DNA of 64,000 nucleotides, from contig NC_045147.1 in assembly GCF_008831285.2 (NCBI RefSeq), positions 5,124,334-5,188,333 of the forward strand, read 5' to 3'. Shown piece after piece: positions 55,075 to 64,000 of this stretch (position 1 is its first letter; each line of letters begins with the position of its first letter). The DNA is from Nymphaea colorata. Its lineage: Eukaryota > Streptophyta > Magnoliopsida > Nymphaeales > Nymphaeaceae. The translations under genes and the position numbers were made by a program. The notes beneath the pieces are model-generated. The model had not been told where the DNA came from and did no database searches. It was given only the letters and a program-made list of their open reading frames with translations.

Positions 55075-55525
55075 TAGGCCTGGGCATCGGGCTGGGCCGG
55101 GCCGGCCCGATAGCCCGGGTCTCGGCCCGAGCTCGACTCAACCCGGCCTGTCGGGCCCGCTCAGCCCGACCCAGCCCGGCCCCCTCTCCCGACCCCCTTT
55201 CTCCCCGCCCTCTGATGGAGGAGGACGGGGAGGGGGAGTGGCGACGGAGGAGGAGGGAGACGTAGGGGAAGGGGAGTGGCGAGGGAGACGGAGGAGGAGA
55301 CGGGAGCGGCGAGGGAGACTGAGGAGGAGGGGGAGGGAGGGGGGAGCGGGAGCAGAGAGAGAGACGGGAGTCGGGAAGGGAGAGGGAGAGTGGGAGCGGA
55401 GAGGGAGTGGGGGAGACGGACGGCGGGAGTCGGGCTGGGCCGGGCTGGCCTATCGGGCCCGGGCCAGGTTTTTCCCGGCCCAAACCCGGGTCCCACCGGC
55501 CGGGCTAGGCCGACACCCAGGTTTA
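55075..55525. mobile_element. Small hAT-type element with GGGCCGGGC repeats
   Basis: 451 bp. Ends are inverted: TAGGCCTGGGCATCGGGCTGG on the left, and TAAACCTGGGTGTCGGCCTAG reading inward from the right. Flanked by 8-bp GAAAGTTC/GAAAGATC (7 of 8). The subterminal regions are packed with GGGCCGGGCC-type motifs and the middle is a GGAGG-rich purine tract. It is far too short for a transposase; the long open frames on both strands reflect composition. Confidence 0.75.
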
Positions 55526-55533
55526 GAAAGATC

Positions 55534-56605
55534 CCTTCCCCCTAAACCTCGAACACGCTGGCTCCATTCTCTGGTTTAAGGGAAGAATACTTCACACTCT
55601 CTCTCCCCTCTTATATCCACGAGACACAAAACAGAAAATAACTTTCATTCCATTTGAAATTAGGAAAAGATTTTAGTTTTTTTTGTGTATTAAATAATGG
55701 ACCAGTGACATTTTGGTATATGCACCAATTACTTATATTTTGCTTTCAGAAATATTGAATTATTTGTTTAATTAAGTGGCTCCCTGTAATTGCTTAAACA
55801 TTGTTCAATAACGAATTCTGAATTTGTTTATTAACAAAGTGTCTTTTTTGGACTTACATAAACATTCAGTAGTGCTTCTTAAACTCCCTAATCATTGAGA
55901 GTTGGTTTGTAATTTTTCTTTTTAAGTGGTTCATGGAGGGACTGCTTTACCCAATGAGCTTTTGAGAATCTTTACCTTCGGTCGCAAGTTTCATTAAAAA
56001 TTGTTTCCCTAAAACTTCTAAACATGTCCCTCCGAAAAAGAATTTCCGTGTCAGGTGGCCTAACAGGGAACCCGTGTTTTACCATAGCAGTAATTTCATC
56101 TTTTTATAAAATCCATCTTTAAAATTTCATTTTTGTCTTTATTCGGGAGGGAAAGGTGGGACCTTTGGTTTACCATCAAGTGCATTTTTGTCATTTCCCT
56201 CTTTTTAACACTGGTGGCCCCATCAGGCCCTCCTCCCGTCATGAATTGACAAATTCATCCGTCTTTCATTATCACTTTATCTATCTGTTTTTCAGAAAAT
56301 CTTTGGTTTGAAGTGCCACCGTTTAGTCATCAAATGAAATTTCACCGTTTAATCACAACCAAGTCTGCAATAATTTCATAACTTACAGATTAAATCGGTT
56401 AAAAAGAACCCACATTTTTTTATTCATGATGCATATAATTATATTGTTGTTGTCGACTGCAAGATAGGGGATGACCCCAGCATTCTCCATGGTAAAAAGA
56501 AAACGAGCTTCCAAATAGAAGCCAAGTTCAAAGTTACTATTTTGAATATAAGAATGTGAAAGTATTTGTTGGCTTACGTCAAAAAGAAGTAATTATTATT
56601 GCTAG
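55534..56605. other. Intergenic, no gene recognised
   Basis: AT-rich sequence without supported features up to the U6-like segment. Confidence 0.4.
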
Positions 56606-56716
56606 GTCCCTTTGAAATTTTTTGATGAAATTGGAACGTTAAAAAAAATTAGCATGGCCCTTGCGCAAGAATGACAAAAGGATGACGCACACAAATTGTA
56701 TAATGGCTAGCAAAAA
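56606..56716 (+). pseudogene. U6 spliceosomal snRNA pseudogene
   Basis: Matches U6 snRNA: GTCCCTTTG at the 5' end, ATGAAATTGGAACGTTA, then ATTAGCATGGCCCTTGCGCAAGAATGAC (written in part) covering the ACAGAGA-adjacent and catalytic region, and GACGCACACAAATTGT at the 3' side. It is degraded: the GGACATACAGAGAAG-type segments are replaced by A-rich sequence, so the essential ACAGAGA box is lost, and ATGACAAAAGGATGACGCAC contains a duplication of the GGATGAC segment. No upstream sequence element or -30 TATA box typical of plant U6 genes is present. Confidence 0.85.
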
Positions 56717-56768
56717 TATGGCTTATATATGAAATTCCCAAAGTAGTAAATAACGGGAATTTTGATGG

Positions 56769-56770
<2 letters not shown>

Positions 56771-56832
<62 letters not shown>
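56771..56832. repeat. (TA)n microsatellite
   Basis: About 31 uninterrupted TA units just downstream of the U6 pseudogene. Confidence 0.95.
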
Positions 56833-56837
<5 letters not shown>

Positions 56838-57829
56838 TAAACTTAATTTTGAAATAAAAAAGTATGAAGAGAAATAAGCATGTATATTCGTGTATCTCAT
56901 GGACCGACCTTCTCGTATAACATGGGACTTTATAAAGGTTGGGCAACCAAAAAAGTGGGCTTCTAAGTGAAATTATCTCTTTTTCTTACAAGTGATCTAA
57001 TTTACTTTTCTAGATTCCTGTTCACCTACTTGTTGTTTAGCATTCTTAACGTCATGCCCTCATGATGAATAATGGTTTAAGGAGATATAACACGATAGAT
57101 TTGCATTATGCGTATATCCTTTTGAATTTTCTAGTTGTATGAATATGGGTTTTGTGGTCTGAATCCTACAAATTGAAACATGCATTTAATATTGAAACAT
57201 GCATCTAATATTGTTGAATGCCATGAGGCAAAGCCATGAGCGGAGCTGTGAAGCAATGCAAAACAAAATTGAGATGAAGCGATGCTAGCTTGACGACAGA
57301 AAATTCTAAATATATAATATGTATAAAATAATATGAAAAAGAAAAACAGCAACTTAAAATAAAATCATTATAAAATATGATGCTTATATCGGTGAAAGCG
57401 AAACTCACCGAATATAATACTTGGTCATACGGGTGAAAAATTAGTTTCATACTTGTCACATGTAGGTGTCACTGGCCCGAACGACTAATCTAAACGACAA
57501 TATTATTAGCTCATCTAAAGATATAGTTTACACGCATAATCTTCCTTTAGATTAAAGGTCAAACAATGTGATTGGAAAGAAATTGTTCAACTGTATATTA
57601 TAGTATTTTAAAAAACTTTAGCCAAGTGGATGATCGGTACGGTCACAAAAAATGGAAATTTACTTCACGTACGCAGCTTTTATGTTATTTTCGTTTCAAG
57701 TGATTTTTTATCACATTTATGTTTTTTCTTCTGATTTTGTCTTATTAATATACCGTTACTGGAAGCTTTAGTTTCTCCCTTTAGTCGTTCTTCAGCTAAG
57801 TGAGTTTTCCAGAATACATCTCTCCAAAC
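56833..57829. other. Intergenic, AT-rich, no gene recognised
   Basis: Includes a short duplicated GAAACATGCAT(T/C)TAATATTG at about 57175-57213. Short frames without motifs. Confidence 0.4.
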
Positions 57830-58183
57830 TAGGAATATTGTTTAACGAGTCGAGTTTTAATATTCCTAGTTTAACGAGTCGAGTTTAACTCGAGTTTGTA
57901 GACGAGTCAAGTTCGAGTTGGATGAACTTGACTCGATTAAACTCGTTTAACATTAGTACTTCTTTTTGTAATTTCAAAAACATAAAATAACTTAAATAAA
58001 GATGTGAAAAAATTGAGAATAAAATATATATTAAAGAACATAAGCAAGTAGAGCTGGAACTAGAACTCGTTAAGCGAGTCGAGTGTGAGCTCACCTCATA
58101 AAGATCAAAACAAGCTCTAGTCGAGTTTGAGCCAAGCTACATGTGACTTGAGCCGAGTTCGGCTTGATCCTTGTACATCCCTA
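57830..58183. mobile_element. Small hAT-type element with TCGAG repeats
   Basis: 354 bp with ends TAGGAATATT and TAGGGATGTA reading inward from either side, flanked by CTCCAAAC (57822-57829) and CTTCAAAC (58184-58191), 7 of 8 matching. Subterminal ACGAGTCGAGTTT/CTCGAGTTT repeats are dense. AAACTAGGAATATT at the left end recurs inverted (AATATTCCTAGTTT) 18 bp later, forming a hairpin. No coding capacity. Confidence 0.75.
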
Positions 58184-58191
58184 CTTCAAAC

Positions 58192-58896
58192 CTCATTTGT
58201 TTTACAAACACGAAAGAGTTTTAATATTTCTTCAGTCAATTTTCTTTCTTCTTAGTTTTGCCGGTGGCATGTAGATGTTACGAGTGTTGGACAAAAAAAA
58301 TGTAGAGGGACAAGTCATCCTTATTAATACTTTCATCACACTATAGATTGGAAAAGTTTTGTAATTAGTGGGCCAATTTTGCAATTTTATATAAAAGGGT
58401 ATATGTCGGCCGGGAATCTCCCTCTTTTTCACTCCTATCTCGACTTTCCTTTCGGGCGAAGGTTCATGGCCGTTTCCATGGGTATCGCCATTTTCTTTTT
58501 ATTATCATTTTCACCTTTCCACCGGTGACACCGACGGCCAGAATGCCCGGGACGGCTCAAATGAGTTCTATATTTGTTTTTCTCATTATCATTTTTATCT
58601 TTCTGGTTTCAACTTTCAACGGTGTGAAACTTGAATTTGATCGGAAGATAGCAGCGGCGGTGTCTGGCCACCAGCGGCCCGTCGGTTAATGGCCACATGG
58701 TCGATGAGCCTTCAGGAGCGGCGTAGAAGAAAAGCGAAACTAGAAATTGAAAAGAAAGACAGCAGTAGAAGGTTCAACCGGTTGAGAGCATTAAAAAAAC
58801 CAGATGCCTAATGGTGCTTAAGCATCACGCCATCAAAGTCATGCAAACGCCTCGATTTTCAATGGATCTGGACAGCATTGGAGAAGGAGCAATTAC
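58192..58896. other. Intergenic, no gene recognised
   Basis: Contains locally GC-richer DNA around 58440-58720 with no supported open frame. Confidence 0.4.
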
Positions 58897-59110
58897 ATCC
58901 GATCCCTGTCAGTATCAAGAACCATCCAAAACATTTAAAATTGTCCATCAAATTCATGATAAGGCATTGACGTGGAGCTGTGGGGCTACTCTATATAAAG
59001 TTGCATCCTATCCCTGTCAGTATCAAGAAAGAACCATTCAAAAACAATGAAAATTGTCCATCAAATTCATGATAAGGCATTGAACCGGATCTTGTGGGGC
59101 TACTCTATAT
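58897..59110. repeat. Tandem duplication of about 107 bp
   Basis: CATCCGATCCCTGTCAGTAT (58897) and CATCCTATCCCTGTCAGTAT (59004) start two diverged copies, each containing CATGATAAGGCATTGA and GGGGCTACTCTATATA. Confidence 0.85.
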
Positions 59111-59719
59111 AGTTGGATCCAAGTTCACTCAGATTTCAACAAGTTAAGGTTTTAAAGAGTAGGCTCAGTTTGACCCCACCTGCCTCCTCCCCTTACCTCA
59201 TGAATGTTTTTCAATGCTTTGGGAGGCTTGATGCAGGCACACACTTAACAACACTGTTTGCATCACTTGCGTGAGGTAGATATCATTTATCTCTTGCAAT
59301 TTGTCAAGAAATCTGCCATTGAAATATGCATCTCATCAAAACCTTAGTCATGTAAATACATAATACATACTCCGAATGAATGTTCTTGGTTTCACCCATG
59401 ACGTTATCCAAACGAACTCCAAAGCTCCCATGTCCAGTTGACAGAGGCCTCGCAATAAAGAAATTGCAGTTTGACTATCGAACTCAATGTCCTTCAACTA
59501 GAATATTTTAAGCACAAGAGAACTTACACATGGACAAGTCGTGAAATTCCAAGAGTCCGTATATCTATTTATTTAGCTTATGTTCATTTCGGAACGCTGG
59601 TATGCAAATAAGCATAATTTATTGAGATCGGATCGAGTTCAAACCATACATTTCAGGTGTTGTGCCGAGCTCGAGTTGGACTGACTAGACTAGTGTTCAG
59701 GCCCAAGGTTAACCACAGT

Positions 59720-59877
59720 CTCCAGTTCTAAGTCCCAAAATATCGTTAGACCCCAAGGCAGGGGAACTGGGCCAAGAGGGGGAGGAGAGCAGTTTCAACT
59801 CCAGTCCTAATTCCCAAAATATCCTTAAACCCCAAGGCAGGGGGAACTTGGCGAGGAAGGGGGGAGAGCAGTTTCGA
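59720..59877. repeat. Tandem duplication of 79 bp
   Basis: CTCCAGTTCTAAGTCCCAAA (59720-59798) and CTCCAGTCCTAATTCCCAAA (59799-59877), about ten differences, both with CCCCAAGGCAGGGG and GGAGAGCAGTTTC. Confidence 0.88.
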
Positions 59878-60281
59878 CCCCTCATCAAAACCATATTCCC
59901 CAGCTATCCTATGTCCTTGTCAGCAGGTGATGGAGGAATTAATCGATTTAAAGTGAAAAAGAAAACGTTGGGCCATTTTTGGACTACCCAATGACGTAAG
60001 AATGGTAGGTTGTTGGGAGACTTTGCCTAACCCATTTTTGGGTCCATTATATATATGTATATAGGACAATTGAAATATGTTAGTTGCCAAATGCTCAAGT
60101 ATTTTAAAATCATCGCCAAATGTACTATAAACCATCGCTAACAATGCTATAAACCGCCGCTATGCAATAAACCATTGCAAGTGTTTCTGTTGCCTAGTGT
60201 TTTTAGTAATAGTTTTCAAATATTTTTTCATCCGGCAATTAGCTAGCTGGTTTCAATTTCTCATATATAGAAGACTGAAAT
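59878..60281. other. Intergenic, no gene recognised
   Basis: Contains three short related repeats, CTATAAACCATCGCTAACAATG, CTATAAACCGCCGCTATGC and AATAAACCATTGC (60123-60178), just before the CACTA terminus. Confidence 0.4.
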
Positions 60282-61007
60282 CACTACAAAATATAAGTAT
60301 ATTATTGACGGCAAGAAAACGTCAGTAAAAGTGGTTCATGCATCGGCAAAACTTTTACCAACGTTTCCTCCGTGGCTGGTAAAAATTTTATCAGTAAAAA
60401 CTATCACCAACATTTCCTCTCGGTTAGATCCTATCCACTGACACGTTGTGAACATAGTTGAATAAATTATTACTGACATTCATAATAGTATTACGGATGA
60501 TTAGGTACACATTGGTGATTATCCACACCAACATGTGTTGAACGTTGACAATGATCATTACGAACAATCACCTGGACATCACTCGTAGCTTTACCAACGT
60601 TTGCCCAAAAGTCAGAAAAAGCTTGACTGACATCCATCTCTAGCATCAGTGAAAGGATTACAAACACCTTGTCAAGTGCTAGTAAAGATTTATATTTATT
60701 GTTTCAATTGACAATTGAAACAAATTTTGAAAATCAAAAGTACATCTAGAAAGCCATTCAAGCAGGTAAAGCTATCTGAGTAGGTATATGTCCACAACTA
60801 AATAATGTGCATACGACACAACACCAAAACATACGTAACCAAGGTTTCAAGCTACAACGATGGATTAAATGAAGTTATGTACATATCCACGTTCCTATAG
60901 CCTAATAGAAAAAAATCCCCAAAATATCATCGCTGAGGTGGAAATCGAGCAAAGTTTGGTAGTGTGGACATGTCTACAATGAACATTAAGAAAACAAGTT
61001 AGAATGA

Positions 61008-61274
61008 CTAGGAATATTGTTTAACAAATAGAACCCATAACTGAAAGTTAAGCACTATATAACTGGAATAGTTTAGCTGGTGTACCATAAACTGATTAAC
61101 CCTTTCTTGAAAGTCATGGAATTGAGACCCAAGCATAGAAAGCTTATCCTTTAGTACAACATTTTCTATTTCTAGAGCACGTATCTTGCTCATGGTAGAG
61201 GATGAACCAAGCTGAAAATGACTGAAATGAATCTTCATCATCCATGCTCGACCATGTCTCTCTTGTTCCATCAC
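61008..61274 (-). pseudogene. CACTA: coiled-coil C-terminal piece of a transposase-type protein
   Basis: 88-codon frame with SKIRALEIENVVLKDKLSML and SQFHDFQERVNQFMVHQL, a heptad-like coiled coil seen at the C terminus of plant En/Spm-type transposase-associated proteins. It is an exon-like fragment. Confidence 0.55.
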
Positions 61275-62767
61275 CCTGGAGTAGACAACATTGCTTCATA
61301 GTGTATCTTGTGTCCCTTCAAGCAACATTTGAAGTAGTTCTGTTAGTTGATCTTACAAAATAGAATAATAGGTACTATGAATTCAAATTCGTAGATACTA
61401 AGATGGAAAAATGTAATTATTTGATTGACACTTATAATGACACTATTGGTTTTTGGGTTTGAGTAGTTCGTTCTCTTACTAGTTCTAGTAGCAATGGACA
61501 ACTCAACCTGATGACTACTTTGAACTTTTTTCAAACAGTACATTTGCAAAATATGTTATAAGTAAATAAGTTCAGTCATAGAATACGTGAACCATGAAAA
61601 ATTTACCTCCTCCTTAAAACATGTGAAACATTGTGTGCTTGTTGTATGTAGATATTTTTGTTTAGTATGTGCCTGCACAATTTCTTTGTTAATTTCCTGA
61701 AACACAAAAGCACATATATTTTATATGAACTCCTTACATGGTATACCCAATAATATACATAATCTTATTTATACCTTTGATTTATCTTTGGCAAAGTAAT
61801 TTGAATGGACTCTCAAAGATGTTGTGGAATATTGTATTTGTTGATGAATTTTGCAATTCTTACATCAGTTCGATGACTTGTAGGTAGTTTGAATATTTTT
61901 CTACACTCATGGCTACAATAGCTATACAAGTGTGCATATTCATGCTTGACCTACTTATGCAGAGGTGTTGTTTCTTTGGGTGAGATTTCATACTTCTCCT
62001 GTTTTCATCAAATAAAATAGATGCCAGTATAACTTTTTATATTGCACAATGTCAATGTAAATATTACATACCTGTACATGCAATCAAATTTCTGTCTTAA
62101 AAGATGATGATATCTTAGAAAGATTATAATACAGTAGCGGCATAGCAATAGGATCACGTGTCTATGTATCGATGTATGTCACCAAATATTGAGCCCATTT
62201 TTCAATTGATTGCCCCAAGGGTTCATCATTATCTTGTGCTTCGTGCCATTTTTTAAATTGGTTGCACCTAAAGCTCGAGTGATCCCACAAGTATTTCTAC
62301 TTGGGGGGTCTACGAATAAATTAGGCAAAGTTTAACAACAATATATTGATAAATAAAGCAACTATGAATTTGAGCATATTCATTACCAAAAAGATGTGCA
62401 TCACATATTTGTTTTTCACTACATGTGTCTTCGCTCTCCATAGTTTTGTATTATTCATTCGTCTCATTGTCAGTATCATATATCGATGGAATAACATGTC
62501 CTCTCTTATATACCATCATTTGTAACATAAACAATATATGAATGCATTAGTTTCAACTATTTAAATAAAATAACAACCACAAATAAAGAGACATACTGAA
62601 TGAAATAATAAAACTTAATTCTACAATGTAAGTTCATAAAAAATATAATCATATCAGTTATTAACCAAAATATCATAGTCACCATGCCTGACCCAATCAA
62701 TATCATCGTCGATGTTATCGGCTTGACTACTTCACAAGTTGTGTACATGTATATCACATTCTGTCAT

Positions 62768-62953
62768 CTATCTTAGTCTGTTGTACAAATCTCTAGGTTT
62801 TGTTTTAATGACAACATGCCAATTGTTGTCTACCAGATCCTTTGCATAAAAAACTTCTTGACACTGAGATGTTAACACAAATGGTTCGTCATTTATACAT
62901 CTAAACTTGATGTTAATACATGTGAATCCAAATTCATCAACTTTAATGCCCAT
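62768..62953 (-). pseudogene. CACTA: DUF4216-like piece
   Basis: MGIKVDEFGFTCINIKF, NDEPFVLTSQCQEVFYAKD and NNWHVVIKTKPRDLY match the DUF4216 region of plant CACTA transposase proteins (DPFVLASQA..VFYV.D....WHVV). Frames on both sides are broken. Confidence 0.75.
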
Positions 62954-63549
62954 TTGATGTGCATTTAAGACATTATACCATTCACATTTGAATGATATAC
63001 TTTAGTCTCTTACATTAATTGACCTCCATGATATCAGTGATGTATCTAAAGTATTCAATTTCACTAATATTATGAGCATGTGCATTAACAACAACACCAC
63101 TATTCTAATAAATCATATATGTATCTTTATTTATATGAAATTTGAATCTATTTGATAAGAACCCTTTATATCTGAATGTATTCCTGTTTTTGCTTGATCA
63201 CATTTTTTTTAATATGTAATATTAAACATATATATATAAATGTCATAAACAATGTAAATGGCCAAGGGTTATGTAAATATATATGAAGCTTACATATTTT
63301 TCAAACCAATCTGGAAACTTTGTTTTGTGGAGAGGCTGCACATCATTGGGATTCTTTACACATTATTTTTTAACTAGGCTCGGTGTTGCCTATGACAAAA
63401 AAAAATCACGTTATAACGTTAATGTATATTTTATAAACAATGTATTATAGATAGATGAAGTTTATGATATTCTTACGTAATATATGGTAAAACAACCTGT
63501 GACTAAATAGTATGTAAGTATGCACTTGCTAGTGAGTTAAGATATCCAT

Positions 63550-63960
63550 AGTTATCAACTGTGATGTGCCTAATGGATGAACCACTTGATCTACACTAAA
63601 TTCATCTTTTGGATGAATAATAATGTCTTCGACATTCTTTTAAGGTCTATTGGTTCTTGATCCTATACACCAACAATATGTTGAATAAAATGTCATACAT
63701 TCATTTACCAAGTAGTCCATTGCAATTGACTCTTCCAATTGGATTTTATTACGTATATATTTCTTTAACCTAAACCTAACAAGCATAAATCAATAGTGTG
63801 AACACTTATACTTCTGTTTACTACTAGTTTTAAGTTAAAATGAGTAATGTATCTCTCAATAGGATACATCCAATGATATTGCACTAGTCCACCAAATCAA
63901 ACCTCATTTACTAAATGGATAATTAATTACACCATTACTCAAAAAGAGTTGGTGGGAGTA
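63550..63960 (-). pseudogene. CACTA: DUF4218-like piece, decayed
   Basis: Across shifted frames the minus strand reads GGLVQYHWMYPIERYI and later a SIAMDYLVNECMTFYS-like segment, the DUF4218 signature (GGPVQYRWMYPFERY..., SIAEGYLAEECL.F). It precedes the DUF4216 piece on the coding strand, as in intact elements. Confidence 0.6.
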
Positions 63961-64000
63961 TAATCTCTAATTGACAAATTGCTAGTGTCATTTATTGTTT

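Larger units (their letters stand above)
60282..64000 (-). mobile_element. CACTA (En/Spm) transposon, one end and decayed transposase region
   Basis: Begins CACTACAAAATATAAG at 60282, the CACTA terminus, followed by a subterminal region (to about 60690) with repeated GTCAGTAAAAG, ACCAACGTTT and ACATTTCCTC motifs in both orientations. Minus-strand pieces of transposase-associated domains follow (61008-61274, 62768-62953, 63550-63960) in the order expected for the 3' part of such a gene. The other terminus lies beyond the window. Stops throughout make it defective. Confidence 0.75.

Noticed and set aside
55046-55579. Open frames of 111-177 codons on both strands
   Set aside because: They coincide with the GGGCC/GGAGG-rich mini-element; length is explained by the lack of AT-rich stop codons.
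1-64000. tRNA or rRNA genes
   Set aside because: No cloverleaf with conserved A/B boxes and no rRNA core sequence were recognised by eye; the only RNA-gene-like segment is the U6 pseudogene.
1-64000. A new multi-gene defence or metabolic system
   Set aside because: Only one intact host gene is present. Everything else that codes is transposon-derived or unsupported, so no cooperating gene set can be claimed.

Overview
The window is nuclear DNA of a flowering plant. The evidence is a plant-type, intron-rich CNGC channel gene, GT-AG introns, several Ty1/copia retrotransposons with plant-type primer sites, hAT and CACTA DNA transposons, and a U6 snRNA pseudogene. Species or family cannot be fixed from sequence alone.

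The only intact protein-coding host gene I can support is one cyclic nucleotide-gated channel of the CNGC19/20 type (group IVa) on the minus strand. It has 12 coding exons between 52188 (ATG) and 13876 (stop), joining to 796 codons without a frameshift or internal stop. Exons make up 2.4 kb of its 38.3 kb; the rest is introns swollen by transposons.

Layout. 1-7.4 kb: internally deleted and decayed copia remnants on the minus strand, a degenerate AACCGGT minisatellite, and a diverged pair of direct repeats with TATA-like boxes. 7.4-13.9 kb: AT-rich intergenic DNA, a GC-rich repeat patch and one truncated copy of a long-LTR family. 13.9-52.2 kb: the CNGC gene. Intron 10 (4.8 kb) holds a hAT-like element with a perfect 8-bp target duplication, sitting inside an unrecognised ORF, plus a second long-LTR copy. 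Intron 5 (4.6 kb) holds a decayed copia that is itself interrupted. Intron 4 (18.9 kb) holds a nest: an old copia (A), broken by a 3.07-kb probable solo LTR (target duplication CAAAG) and by a young, nearly intact copia (B, target duplication CCTCT), followed by a third copia (C) on the minus strand with a tandem partial duplication and a third, truncated LTR. Intron 2 holds a 5'-truncated copia with its 3' LTR. 52.2-60.3 kb: the gene's promoter side, then intergenic DNA with two small non-autonomous hAT-type elements with 8-bp target duplications, a U6 snRNA pseudogene and several short tandem duplications. 60.3-64 kb: one end of a CACTA (En/Spm) transposon with decayed transposase pieces, running off the right edge.

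Nothing suggests genes cooperating as an operon or pathway. The window is one channel gene in a transposon-rich landscape. Its most unusual points are the preserved 796-codon frame across nested insertions, the three-LTR structure of copia C, the in-frame TGA between gag and pol in young copia B, and the unrecognised ORF split by the hAT-like insertion.
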